From: Bacillota bacterium
Lineage (GTDB): Bacteria; Bacillota; SHA-98; UBA4971
NCBI GenBank assembly: GCA_024653485.1
Contig: JANLFY010000002.1
Location: 124,001 to 188,000 of the forward strand
DNA: 64,000 nucleotides
Reading direction: 5' to 3'
Shown piece by piece: positions 7,584 through 16,325 of the stretch. A model generated the notes under the pieces. That model saw only the letters and a program-made list of their open reading frames with translations, was not told the origin of the DNA and searched no databases. A program made the position numbers and the translations under genes. How positions within the stretch are numbered: the first letter of the stretch is position 1; each line of letters opens with the position of its first letter.

Positions 7584-9008
7584 ATGTCGAACATGGAGCA
7601 GAGGCGACTTGGCATCATTGCAGACGATCTCACCGGTGCTAATGACACGGGGGTCCAGTTCTCGAAGCGCGGCCTCGTCACGACGGTGTTGCTGGATACT
7701 GAGGCGTCTCGAGACGTGATGGGCGACGCGGATGTCGTGGTGATCAACACCGACAGCAGGTGGATCGATCCGAACGCGGCATACAGGCGGGTCAAAGAAG
7801 CGGCAGAAGTCTTGAGAAGCGCTGGCATCGCGAAAGTATACAAGAAGTTGGACTCGGCTCTCAGGGGGAACGTGGGGGCAGAGCTCGATGCCGTTATGGA
7901 CGTTCTTCAGGCGAAGGTCGCGTTCGTGGTTCCGGCCTTTCCGGACGCCGGCCGCGTGACAGTGGGAGGCAAGCAACTCCTCAAAGACACGCCGTTGGAC
8001 AGGAGCGAGATGGCGTGCGATCCTCTCTCTCCGATTACCGAGTCCCACGTGCCGACCCTTGTAAGCCGGCAATCCAGACGCAGGGTCGGGCACGTGCCTC
8101 TCGAGGAGGTTGCGTCCGGCCAGGATGGTCTTCGGGCATCGTTTGCGACGAGGATATCCTCAGGGGATGAGATCGTTGTAATAGATGCCGTGGAGCGCGA
8201 ACATCTTCGAGTGATAGCCCGGGCTCTGGCGTCCCTTGACTTGCCACTGGTCACAGCGGGTTCCGCAGGGCTTGCCGCGGAGCTTCCCGAGGTGCTCGGA
8301 ATGACGTCGAAGGACCGGATGGGCTCCAAGGCGTCGCGCGGAAGCGGCGTGCTGGTAGTCTGTGGCTCTGCGAGTCCCACGGCAGAAAGACAGCTGACCT
8401 ATGCGACGACGGCTATCGGGGCGCTATCCATCGCGCTTGATACGTCAGGCATCCTGTCAGGCCTCGATTCCGACGAAGACCGGGTTAGGGAGATAGTGTA
8501 CAGAGCTTCGGCAGGTCTCGCTTGCGGCCAGGACGTACTCATACGAGTGAACTCGGATAGGTGCCGGTCGCGCTCTTCTCCGTTGCGGAACCGGGACGGT
8601 AGGTGTCGCCTCGACGCCGATTCGGGATCAACGCCGACCGGTCTTGAGAACCCATCCGGGCTCGGCGAGGACCGATGTCCGAGGCGGGACGATGCCGCGA
8701 GGCGCGTAGAGGATAGCCGGAAGATCACGAGCCATCTGGCGCTTCTCGTCAAGAGAATCCTCGGCCGGTGCGCTGTGGCGGGGCTCGTTTTGACAGGTGG
8801 AGACACAGCGCTCGCCGTTTGCAGGGCCCTGGGAGCTTCGGCAGTCGCTCTCGTAGACGAGGTGGTACCTGGCGTGCCGTCAAGTCGTCTCGTTGACGGA
8901 CCGCATACTGGCCTTGTCATCGTGACCAAAGCCGGGAGCTTCGGCGAGACAGACGTGATCGTGAAGGTCATCAACTACTTGCGCGACGCAGCCTTCCAGA
9001 GGCGTTGA
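7584..9008 (+). CDS. Four-carbon acid sugar kinase (DUF1537; DtnK/OtnK-type)
   Basis: The family phosphorylates C4 sugar acids such as D-threonate or erythronate at O4 with ATP. Visible landmarks are the N-terminal IIADDLTGANDTG, KKLDSALRGNVG in the substrate domain, the C-terminal VLTGGDTALAVCRALG, and TKAGSFGETD near the end. Its pairing with a PdxA2-type dehydrogenase is the known signature of threonate/erythronate pathways. The ATG at 7584 is the last plausible start before the conserved domain; the ribosome site is weak, and 7593 is an alternative. An Arg/Ser/Asp-rich stretch near residues 330-380 looks like an unusual insertion in the C-terminal domain. It is the first gene after the sigma-54 promoter. 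D- versus L-threonate or erythronate cannot be told from sequence alone. Confidence 0.85.
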   Translation: MSNMEQRRLGIIADDLTGANDTGVQFSKRGLVTTVLLDTEASRDVMGDADVVVINTDSRWIDPNAAYRRVKEAAEVLRSAGIAKVYKKLDSALRGNVGAELDAVMDVLQAKVAFVVPAFPDAGRVTVGGKQLLKDTPLDRSEMACDPLSPITESHVPTLVSRQSRRRVGHVPLEEVASGQDGLRASFATRISSGDEIVVIDAVEREHLRVIARALASLDLPLVTAGSAGLAAELPEVLGMTSKDRMGSKASRGSGVLVVCGSASPTAERQLTYATTAIGALSIALDTSGILSGLDSDEDRVREIVYRASAGLACGQDVLIRVNSDRCRSRSSPLRNRDGRCRLDADSGSTPTGLENPSGLGEDRCPRRDDAARRVEDSRKITSHLALLVKRILGRCAVAGLVLTGGDTALAVCRALGASAVALVDEVVPGVPSSRLVDGPHTGLVIVTKAGSFGETDVIVKVINYLRDAAFQRR

Positions 9009-9103
9009 GCCTGGGCAACAACTGGCCTCAAACGTCCTTGGGCTGCCTCTGGCTGAAGAGAGAAGAGACTGAGGGAAAACCCTTAAGATGGGGGGAAGGC
9101 CTG

Positions 9104-10168
9104 ATGCTGACTGGCGACGGCTCCGGGGGACTGGATACGAAGCTCCCCATGATCGCCATCACGATGGGGGATCCCGCCGGTATCGGCGCCGAGATTGCCG
9201 TCAAGGCGCTGGAATGTCCTGAGCTGCACGCCACATCTCGGCCCATCATCGTGGGAGATGCGAGAGTGGTGGGCGATGCCATACGATTCACTGGCTCAAA
9301 GTTGGAGATGCGGCGGATCTCCGATATTCGGGAGGCGAAGTTCGGTCAGAGCTCTGCCAACGTGCTTGACTTGGCAAACGTGGACATGAGGTCGCACGCC
9401 TACGGCAGGGTAAGCTCAGATGCCGGCCGGGCCGCGTTTGAGTATATCCGATGTGCCATAGAGCTTGCCATGGCCGGGACGGTGGACGCGGTGGTCACCG
9501 GACCCATTCACAAGGAAGCCCTCAATCTGGCCGGGTACCATTACTCCGGGCACACTGAGATATTCGCAGACCTCACAGGTGCCAAGGATTACGCCATGAT
9601 GTTAGTCGATCGGGGTATGAGAGTCGTGCACGTGACGACCCACGTTTCACTCCGAAAGGCTTGCGACCTTGTGAAAAAGGAACGCGTGCTCGTTGTCATC
9701 AAACTTGCTGACAAGGCAGCCAGGGCTTTGGGCATGGCGTCGCCCCGAATCGGGGTCGCCGGGCTGAACCCCCACGCCGGCGAGGGTGGCTTGTTCGGAA
9801 CTGAAGAGATCGAGGAAATCGGCCCGGCGGTGCAGGAGGCGCGGGCGCTGCAAATCAACGTTGAGGGACCGATCCCCCCGGATACCCTCTTTGCGAAGGC
9901 TCGCGGTGGCCAGTATGACGTTGCCGTAGCGATGTACCACGACCAAGGACACATCCCGCTCAAGACGGTGGGTTTCGAGTTGGACGGCGTAACCGGCCGT
10001 TGGGCAGCAGTGAGTGGTGTCAACGTGACTCTTGGGCTTCCCATAATACGAACGTCCGTCGACCACGGCACGGCGTTCGGGAAGGCTGGCAAGGGTACGG
10101 CAAACCCCGAAAGCATGATCCAGGCGATAAGGCTCGCGGCGCGATTCGCCGCAGGAAGAATCGGCTAG
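9104..10168 (+). CDS. pdxA2: PdxA2-type 4-phospho-sugar-acid dehydrogenase
   Basis: PdxA-family enzymes oxidise and decarboxylate 4-phospho-hydroxythreonine or, in the PdxA2 branch, 4-phospho-D-threonate/erythronate, yielding dihydroxyacetone phosphate and CO2. The protein (354 residues) shows ITMGDPAGIGAEIAVKAL, TGPIHKEALNLAG, the metal-binding SGHTE, and the C-terminal MYHDQGHIPLK and SVDHGTAFGKAGKG motifs. The chosen ATG at 9104 follows GGGGGAAGG; a TTG at 9005 overlapping the kinase stop would add 33 unlikely residues. Position directly after the DUF1537 kinase strongly favours the catabolic PdxA2 role over vitamin B6 synthesis. Confidence 0.9.
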   Translation: MLTGDGSGGLDTKLPMIAITMGDPAGIGAEIAVKALECPELHATSRPIIVGDARVVGDAIRFTGSKLEMRRISDIREAKFGQSSANVLDLANVDMRSHAYGRVSSDAGRAAFEYIRCAIELAMAGTVDAVVTGPIHKEALNLAGYHYSGHTEIFADLTGAKDYAMMLVDRGMRVVHVTTHVSLRKACDLVKKERVLVVIKLADKAARALGMASPRIGVAGLNPHAGEGGLFGTEEIEEIGPAVQEARALQINVEGPIPPDTLFAKARGGQYDVAVAMYHDQGHIPLKTVGFELDGVTGRWAAVSGVNVTLGLPIIRTSVDHGTAFGKAGKGTANPESMIQAIRLAARFAAGRIG

Positions 10169-10406
10169 GCAAGGCAGAGACGTGCAGCGTCAGGACAAGC
10201 GGCATGACGGGAAGAAGCTGAGGACGAGAATCCGCCCTATGGGACGGGACTTAGACTTATGCGAAGGTGCTTTGCGTGACGCCTGTGGATTGGGGGTGGG
10301 ACCGGGCGAACAAGCCTGGATACGCTGGGGTAGGGACTGAATTCGGTAGGGTACGAACGGCAAGTATCTCGCAAGTATCTCGTGGGTATGAGAGGAGGGC
10401 TCGACA

Positions 10407-11381
10407 GTGAGAAGAAATGTCACGAAGTTGTTGGGACTTGCGCTGTTGCTAGTCATCGTGTGGACGGTTGGAACCTCCGCATTCGCCCAGGGTCAGTTTC
10501 CCACCAAGCCGATACGCATCATCGTGCCGTACGCTGCAGGAGGCGGCACGGACCTGGTCGCGAGGAGGCTCGCCCAAGATCTCGAGAAGATACTCGGAGT
10601 TAATGTCGTTGTGGCGAACGTAGTCGGTGGCAGCGGCGCTATCGGCCGGGCTGAGGCGGCAAAAGCTCCTGCGGACGGCTATACTCTGTTCATGGATGAC
10701 AAGGCGTTTCTCAGCTCCTATCATATGGGTGTCAGTACGGTGAATTGGCGTGACATGGAGCCGGTGTGCCGCCTTGACGGCGCCTCGTTCGTGCTCGTGG
10801 TAAGCTCGAAATCTCAGTTCAAGACGATCAACGATCTGATTGACTATGCCAAGAAGAATCCAGGCGTCGTCACGATAGCCGTCTCTGGCATCGGGGGAGT
10901 GTCGCATCTGAACGCCGAGGCGATAAAGATCGCGGGCAACGTCAACATAGTCATCGTCCCGTTCGAGGGCGGCGCCATGACGAGGACGGCCGTCGCAGGA
11001 GGGCACGTGACTGCCACAGTCGCCCAGATCGCCGAGATATACAGCTTCGTGAAGGCTGGAGACTTCCGGATTCTCGCCGTGTCGGATGACAAGCGCAACC
11101 CAGGAATCCCCGATGTGCCCACGTTCCGCGAGTCGGGCGTGAATTTCAGCCTCGATCAGTGGCGGGGAATATACGCGCCCAAGGGCACTCCTACGGCCAT
11201 CATCGAGAGACTCGAGAAGGCGTTCCAGCAAGCGATGGAGACCGAAGGATTCAAGGGACTCTGCGCTCAGAACTTCACACGGCCCTTGTACCTCGACCAT
11301 AAGGCCTTCGCCGCTGAACTCGAGAACACGGATGCGATCCTCAAAGACATCGTGACCAAGGCCGGGTTGCTCAAGAAGTAG
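10407..11381 (+). CDS. tctC: TctC-type substrate-binding protein of TTT transporter
   Basis: A 324-residue extracytoplasmic binding protein of the tripartite tricarboxylate transporter (Bug/TctC) family. It has a signal peptide (about 1-27, ending SAFA) and the family core FPTKPIRIIVPYAAGGGTDLV. These proteins capture carboxylates and hand them to the TctA/TctB membrane pair. The GTG start at 10407 is preceded by GGAGG eight bases upstream. TctA and TctB are encoded 1.25 kb downstream, after a hairpin and a PLP-enzyme gene. The operon context (C4-acid kinase and PdxA2) suggests a threonate- or erythronate-like ligand, an inference only. Confidence 0.9.
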   Translation: MRRNVTKLLGLALLLVIVWTVGTSAFAQGQFPTKPIRIIVPYAAGGGTDLVARRLAQDLEKILGVNVVVANVVGGSGAIGRAEAAKAPADGYTLFMDDKAFLSSYHMGVSTVNWRDMEPVCRLDGASFVLVVSSKSQFKTINDLIDYAKKNPGVVTIAVSGIGGVSHLNAEAIKIAGNVNIVIVPFEGGAMTRTAVAGGHVTATVAQIAEIYSFVKAGDFRILAVSDDKRNPGIPDVPTFRESGVNFSLDQWRGIYAPKGTPTAIIERLEKAFQQAMETEGFKGLCAQNFTRPLYLDHKAFAAELENTDAILKDIVTKAGLLKK

Positions 11382-11448
11382 GTGGCACTTCTGATCCGGG
11401 ACGGTTGCGTGACGGGCAAGCGTAATGGAGCTGTCAAGTGGCTGTCAA

Positions 11449-11469
11449 GGGGCGGGGGCACCCCGCCCC
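11449..11469 (+). terminator. Hairpin after the binding-protein gene
   Basis: GGGGCGGGG, three loop bases, CCCCGCCCC form a perfect 9-bp GC stem between tctC and the next gene, ending about 10 bases before the next ribosome site. It probably protects or attenuates the transcript so that the binding protein is made in excess, rather than fully stopping transcription. Confidence 0.5.
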
Positions 11470-11493
11470 CAGCCCGCAAGGGGGAACGAAATC

Positions 11494-12585
11494 GTGCTCA
11501 AGCCTGTTGGCGTTCATAAGTCAGAGATCGACACGCCGGCACTCGTCGTCGACCTTGATGCGATGGAGAGGAACATTCGTCGCATGGGGGATTACTTTGC
11601 GAACCGCCCGGCCAAGTTGAGGCCTCACGTGAAGACCCACAAGTGTTCCATAATCGCGCACAAGCAGATCGACGCCGGGGCTAGGGGTGTGACGTGTGCG
11701 AAACTTGGAGAGGCAGAAGTGATGGTGGCAAGCGGGATAAGGGACATCCTTATCGCCAACCAGATAGTCGGTAAAGAGAAGATCGCAAGGCTTGCCTCAC
11801 TGGCTCGGCATGCTTCGGTGATCGTGGCTGCGGACAATGCGTCCAACCTGCAAGACCTCTCCGATGCCGCTCTCGCTTTCGGCTCCGAGATCGGGGTTGT
11901 GGTTGAGGTGGACGTGGGCATGGGGCGTTGTGGGACGAGAAGCGTTGACGAGACCGTGTCGCTTGCCAGATTGTCCGAATCGCTCAAAGGTATCAGATTC
12001 CGGGGTCTCATGGGATACGAGGGGCACTGCGTCTTCATTCAAGATCGCCAGGAGAGGGTCGAGAAGTGTCATCTAGCCAACAGCATGCTCGTCGAGGCCG
12101 CGGAAGCCGTGCGCCGTGGCGGGGTCGATGTGGAGATAGTCTCGGGCGGGGGCACGGGCACCTACGACATCACAGGAGACTATCCAGGGATCACTGAGGT
12201 GGAAGCGGGTTCGTACGTATTCATGGATGCGCGCTACATCGGGGTCATTGAAGGATTCGAGCCCGCTTTGACTCTGATGGCAACGGTGATCAGTAGACCT
12301 ACCAAGGACATCGCGATCATTGACGCTGGTCTGAAGGCCGTGACGAATGAGTTCGGGATGCCTGTTGTAAAAGGCGTCCGCGGCGCTGAGGTCGTCAAAC
12401 TCTCGGAAGAACACGGGAAGATACATCTTTCCGAAGACGCTCGTGACCTCAAGCCTGGGGACAAGGTAGAATTGATTCCCAGCCACGGATGCACGACGAT
12501 AAACCTGCACGACTTCTACTTCGGGGTTCGTGGTGATCGGCTCGAGACTGTGTGGAGTATAGCAGCGCGCGGAAAGGTACGATAG
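11494..12585 (+). CDS. D-threonine aldolase / D-serine deaminase-like PLP enzyme
   Basis: The 363-residue protein belongs to the fold-type III (alanine-racemase-like) DSD1/D-threonine aldolase family. It shows the N-terminal IDTPALVVDLDAMERN, the PLP-lysine motif RPHVKTHKC, the barrel motif VEVDVGMGRCGT, the phosphate-binding SGGGTGTYD, and the C-terminal metal motif PSHGCTTINLHD. Known members cleave D-threonine-type hydroxy amino acids to glycine and an aldehyde, or deaminate D-serine. The GTG start at 11494 follows AGGGGGAA; a longer version from 11425 would add 23 residues. It sits inside a transporter operon between tctC and tctA, which suggests it acts on the imported compound. The exact reaction is not predictable. 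Confidence 0.82.
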   Translation: MLKPVGVHKSEIDTPALVVDLDAMERNIRRMGDYFANRPAKLRPHVKTHKCSIIAHKQIDAGARGVTCAKLGEAEVMVASGIRDILIANQIVGKEKIARLASLARHASVIVAADNASNLQDLSDAALAFGSEIGVVVEVDVGMGRCGTRSVDETVSLARLSESLKGIRFRGLMGYEGHCVFIQDRQERVEKCHLANSMLVEAAEAVRRGGVDVEIVSGGGTGTYDITGDYPGITEVEAGSYVFMDARYIGVIEGFEPALTLMATVISRPTKDIAIIDAGLKAVTNEFGMPVVKGVRGAEVVKLSEEHGKIHLSEDARDLKPGDKVELIPSHGCTTINLHDFYFGVRGDRLETVWSIAARGKVR

Positions 12586-12632
12586 GCCGTCGACGGCTGC
12601 AAGGTAGTCGCCGGCTCTGGGGGGTCAAGTCA

Positions 12633-14123
12633 ATGGAAGCTCTTGCCACTGGTATTCAGGTGGTTTTCCAGCCGGGAACGCTAGTACTGATGGTGGCAGG
12701 TGTTGTAGCAGGCATAGTCGTTGGAGCCATCCCGGGACTTACTGCAACCATGGCAATGGCTCTGATGACCCCGTTCACGTTCGCGATGTCCTCGGGCGTG
12801 GCTATCTCTGTTCTTCTTGCCATATACGTCGGAGCGATCTCCGGCGGGTTGATATCCGCCATACTCCTGAAAATACCAGGCACACCCTCTTCCATCACCA
12901 CGACGTTCGACGGTTTTCCCATGGCTCGCCGGGGTCTTGCCGGGCAGGCTTTGGGAACCGCCATCATCTCGTCATTCATCGGCGGTGCCATAAGCTTCGT
13001 AGTGCTCATGCTGGTTTCGCCCCAGCTTGCCCGGTTTGCTCTCAAGTTTGGACCTCACGAGTACTTCGCCGTGGGGATACTCGGGCTCAGCACAATAGTG
13101 AGCATAGGCGGCAACTCCCCGATCAAGGGCCTCATTGCGGGAGCGTTCGGTCTTCTTCTGGCAACGGTGGGTCTTGACGTGGTGACCGGAATTCCCAGGT
13201 TTACCTTCGGTGTCGTGGAGCTGACATCAGGGTTTGACTTCGTGGCCGTCCTCATCGGCTTGTTCGCCATTTCGCAGGTGTTGACCGACATAGAGAACAT
13301 CTATCGTAAGACCGAGGTCGGGGCGAAAATCGGGAACCTCTTTCCGTCTCTTTCCGAGTTGAAGAGGAACGTCACCAACTTCCTGAGGTCCGGTCTGATC
13401 GGAACGTGGATCGGAGTACTGCCCGGAGCGGGAGGCAGCATCGCCTCGCTCATGGCGTATGACCAGGCTAAGAGGTTCTCCAAGACGCCGGAGAAGTTCG
13501 GGACGGGATTCGTGGACGGCATCGTTGCCTCCGAAACGGCGAACAACGCCGTCATCGGCGGAGCGCTCATCCCTCTACTTACCCTCGGGATCCCTGGTGA
13601 CACGCCGGCCGCTGTGCTTCTCGCCGCTTTGACTCTCCACGGACTCCAACCCGGGCCGCTTTTGTACCGGACCAATCCAGAGGTGTTCCAGACGGTTTTC
13701 ATATCGCTTTGCGTGGCAAACTTGATGATGATCTTGATCGAGATGGCAGGCATCAGGGTATTCATCAAGATCCTCAGAATACCGAAGTACATTCTCCTTC
13801 CGCTCATCGTGGGAATGTGCGTGGTGGGTTCGTACTCGATCAACAACAGGTTTCTCGACGTCTGGACGATGTTTGGATTCGGCGTGTTGGGCTATCTCAT
13901 GGAGAAACACGGGTTTCCGGTTGCTCCCACAGTTCTTGGCGTAGTGCTGGGTCCGATGATAGAGGGGGAGTTCCGCAGGGCTCTCTTCATCAGCCGGGGC
14001 AATCTGGCCAGCTTCATCACACGACCGATCTCCGCCGCTGTCCTGGTTCTCACGGTGGTAATGCTAGTCCTTCCACGGCTCAGGAGTCAAAGAGGGGGTG
14101 CGCGAGGAACGCGATGCGCATGA
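12633..14123 (+). CDS. tctA: TctA-type large membrane subunit of TTT transporter
   Basis: A 496-residue polytopic membrane protein of the TctA family (about 11-12 hydrophobic spans). Both family signatures are visible: GAIPGLTATMAMAL in the first half and GVLPGAGGSIASLMAYD in the second, plus IPGTPSS and IPGDTPAA loops. TctA is the ion-coupled transport channel that accepts substrate from TctC. The ATG at 12633 is preceded by GGGGGGT. Its stop codon overlaps the start of the tctB-like gene by 10 bases, indicating coupled translation. The order tctC, PLP enzyme, tctA, tctB differs from the common tctCBA layout. Confidence 0.92.
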   Translation: MEALATGIQVVFQPGTLVLMVAGVVAGIVVGAIPGLTATMAMALMTPFTFAMSSGVAISVLLAIYVGAISGGLISAILLKIPGTPSSITTTFDGFPMARRGLAGQALGTAIISSFIGGAISFVVLMLVSPQLARFALKFGPHEYFAVGILGLSTIVSIGGNSPIKGLIAGAFGLLLATVGLDVVTGIPRFTFGVVELTSGFDFVAVLIGLFAISQVLTDIENIYRKTEVGAKIGNLFPSLSELKRNVTNFLRSGLIGTWIGVLPGAGGSIASLMAYDQAKRFSKTPEKFGTGFVDGIVASETANNAVIGGALIPLLTLGIPGDTPAAVLLAALTLHGLQPGPLLYRTNPEVFQTVFISLCVANLMMILIEMAGIRVFIKILRIPKYILLPLIVGMCVVGSYSINNRFLDVWTMFGFGVLGYLMEKHGFPVAPTVLGVVLGPMIEGEFRRALFISRGNLASFITRPISAAVLVLTVVMLVLPRLRSQRGGARGTRCA

Positions 14124-14635
14124 CGACAACTCGCTACATCGGACTTGCCATTATCGGGGTATGCGCCGTCTTGTTTGCAGTTACGTTCAGCTTCCCGACC
14201 ACCCCGATCGGTGGTTCATACTATGGACCAGCTTTTTTCCCGCGGCTGCTGGCGCTGTTCATCGCCGTTCTCGCCTTGGTCTTGGTCGTGACCGGGAAGG
14301 ATGACATTGCATCGGAACGCAGGAGTGAGGAGGTTGGCGAAGGGAAGGCCGCTGCGGACAACGACCGGAAAGGCGCCAGCGAAGGAATATCCGCAGGCCG
14401 ACTGGTTGCACGGATCCTCGTGCTGACCCTCGCGTACTTGGTTGCCATGCGGCCCGTGGGGTACTTTCTCTCCACTGTAGTGTACACCTTTGCATCAGTA
14501 TGGATGTTAAGGCCGAAGGATCATGTACACGTTGCATGGGTGCTGTTGGGCTCGCTTGCGTTTGCAGTCGCCTTGCAGTACCTGTTCGGCACAGTAATGA
14601 ACGTAATGCTTCCACCTGGGTTGCTGTATTGGTAG
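14114..14635 (+). CDS. tctB: TctB-type small membrane subunit of TTT transporter
   Basis: A 173-residue membrane protein with four predicted spans: an N-terminal pair including SYYGPAFFPRLLAL and a C-terminal pair ending MLPPGLLYW, split by a charged cytoplasmic loop (about 58-95). This is the layout of TctB, the accessory subunit of the tripartite tricarboxylate transporters. It starts inside the last codons of tctA. Sequence conservation in this family is low, so the call rests on topology, size and position. Confidence 0.85.
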   Translation: MRMTTTRYIGLAIIGVCAVLFAVTFSFPTTPIGGSYYGPAFFPRLLALFIAVLALVLVVTGKDDIASERRSEEVGEGKAAADNDRKGASEGISAGRLVARILVLTLAYLVAMRPVGYFLSTVVYTFASVWMLRPKDHVHVAWVLLGSLAFAVALQYLFGTVMNVMLPPGLLYW

Positions 14636-14747
14636 GTGGTCGAGTTCCTGCGGCCGTCGTTTTGACGCAGTCGGCCGTTCGAGGCGTGCGCCGAGGACTG
14701 CGCGTGATTGAGGCGTGCCCGCACAGGCAACCACGGAGGTGAATGCG

Positions 14748-15911
14748 TTGGCTAGCGCCTTGCCAAGGTCGTTTTGCTTCGTTGAACGGGTGTTCTTTGG
14801 GGCGGGGGCCATCGAGTCCCTGCCCGCGGTGGTGAGAGACCTCGGAGTCACCCGGGCTCTGCTGGTCACGGACAAGGGGGTTACGGAGTCCGGGGCAGCT
14901 GGCCTGGCGGAGGCTCGTTTGCGTGAACAGGGCATCGCTGTCGCAGTCTTTGACGATACCCAACCGGAGCCCGGCGCTGAGGTCGTCGAGCGTGTCATGG
15001 AAAGGGCACGAGGTGAGGGCATAGACGGGGTCGTCGGCCTGGGTGGCGGGAGCCCCATGGATACCGCCAAGGTGGCGTCCGTCCTACTCAAGCTGGGCGG
15101 ATGCCTTCGCGATTACCTTGGTGCGGGTCGGATTCATGGGCCCGGCTTGCCCCTGATTCTCGTCCCGACGACTGCCGGGACAGGCTCTGAATCGACGCCT
15201 AACGCGCTCTTCCTGGTTGACGGGGAAAAGCAGGCGGTAATCAGCGAACACCTTCTTCCGAATGCAGCGATAATCGATCCCAGCCTTACTCTGAGCATGC
15301 CGCCCACGGTCACGGCTGCGTCCGGCGTGGACGCTCTGGTCCACGCGTGTGAGACGTACACGTCGCTTGCGTCGACCAAGCTGTCGGAGATGTACTCGCT
15401 CCGCGCAGCGGAACTCATCGCCCGTTCCATCAGAACCGCAGTGTGGCGAGGTTCGGACCTCGAGGCACGTACGGACATGGCGCTTGGCAGTTATCTTGCC
15501 GGGATCGCCGTGGCAAACGCGGGGACGGGAGCCGTGCACGCGCTTGCCTATCCTCTCGGAGGAAAACACCGAATTCCCCACGGCGTTTCCAACTCTCTCA
15601 TGTTTCCTTACGTCGCTGAGTACAACGTAATGGCCGACTTGCCCAAGTTCTCCGCTCTCGCAAGAGCCCTTGGCGAGAAGGTGGACGGGCTCACTCCTCG
15701 AGACGCTGCGCTCTGCTTTGTGAACAGCGTGAAGGCGCTCGTCCGTGACGTGGGGCTCCCCACGACCCTTACAGAGGTGGGCATAAGTCCGTCTGAGCTC
15801 CCGCACCTAGTGGATGTTGCCGTACGACAGACTCGCTTGCTGAGCAACAACCCTCGCACGCTCACCAGAGGGGATATCGATACCATATACCGTAAAGCAC
15901 TGGGGCTCTAG
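14748..15911 (+). CDS. Iron-containing (group III) alcohol dehydrogenase
   Basis: The 387-residue protein has the NAD-binding GLGGGSPMDTAK, PTTAGTGSE, and the metal-binding residues in GVDALVHACE, GAVHALAYPLG and RIPHGVSN. These enzymes interconvert aldehydes or ketones and alcohols with NAD(P)H. The TTG at 14748 is chosen because GGAGG lies eight bases upstream; an upstream GTG at 14715 would add 11 residues. It is the last gene of the TTT transporter run and is followed by a strong hairpin. A role in reducing an aldehyde released by the PLP lyase, or oxidising a hydroxy acid, would fit, but the substrate is not shown by sequence. Confidence 0.88.
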   Translation: MASALPRSFCFVERVFFGAGAIESLPAVVRDLGVTRALLVTDKGVTESGAAGLAEARLREQGIAVAVFDDTQPEPGAEVVERVMERARGEGIDGVVGLGGGSPMDTAKVASVLLKLGGCLRDYLGAGRIHGPGLPLILVPTTAGTGSESTPNALFLVDGEKQAVISEHLLPNAAIIDPSLTLSMPPTVTAASGVDALVHACETYTSLASTKLSEMYSLRAAELIARSIRTAVWRGSDLEARTDMALGSYLAGIAVANAGTGAVHALAYPLGGKHRIPHGVSNSLMFPYVAEYNVMADLPKFSALARALGEKVDGLTPRDAALCFVNSVKALVRDVGLPTTLTEVGISPSELPHLVDVAVRQTRLLSNNPRTLTRGDIDTIYRKALGL

Positions 15912-15962
15912 GTCACGGAAGACCCTTGAACTCGCTCCTCGACACTCTCACCCCTTGGAAGA

Positions 15963-15990
15963 GACGGCGCGAAGGTGTCTTTGCGCCGTC
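15963..15990 (+). terminator. Strong hairpin, probable operon end
   Basis: GACGGCGC and GCGCCGTC pair, and the stem continues inward through one G-T pair and AAG/CTT to a four-base loop, about 12 bp in all. It lacks a T-run. Its place 50 bases after the dehydrogenase stop suits a transcript end. Confidence 0.5.
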
Positions 15991-16082
15991 CCGACTCGAA
16001 CCACGCATGGCGCCACTCTCGCAGCTACTCGCTGCCGTATCTCGAAAGGCAGCAGGCTCATGTCACTCGCAAGTACAGTGAA

Positions 16083-16092
16083 GAAAATTTTC
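16083..16092. promoter_or_regulatory. Candidate RpiR operator
   Basis: GAAAATTTTC is a perfect palindrome in an AT-rich patch 234 bases before the RpiR-family gene. RpiR-type regulators often bind GAAA/TTTC-like inverted repeats, so autoregulation is plausible, but only one copy was noticed. Confidence 0.3.
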
Positions 16093-16325
16093 TCGATACA
16101 TTATGAAGGAATCCAGCGGACCTTGTTGAATAGATGTCAGCAAGATATATCGGCGAAGCAATGCGATGCGTCCGTGTGGCTGGGCCGTGAAACTAGGTTT
16201 CCAGCATGGCGTCACAGGTTCTAATGATGGGCATGGCGAACCACGATGAAACCAAGATTCAGATGCTTTGCCCAGCCGGCGGCACCTGCACGAAGATGGC
16301 ACTCAACCGGTAGTGAGGGAACGCA

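Larger units (their letters stand above)
15912..16325. other. Intergenic region before the RpiR-led gene run
   Basis: The 414 bases include a strong hairpin (15963-15990) that probably ends the previous transcript, and a locally AT-rich stretch around 16080-16105 with the palindrome GAAAATTTTC, likely part of the promoter/operator region of the RpiR gene. No gene or structured RNA was recognised. Confidence 0.6.

Noticed and set aside
11383-11388. TGGCAC element after tctC
   Set aside because: No TTGC at the required five-base spacing, so not a sigma-54 promoter. A similar TGGCAC at 37377 fails for the same reason.
15985-15998. Reverse-strand sequence resembling a tRNA T-loop (GGTTCGAGTC)
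   Set aside because: The flanking bases do not pair into a T-stem and no acceptor or anticodon arm fits; it is next to the hairpin at 15963-15990.
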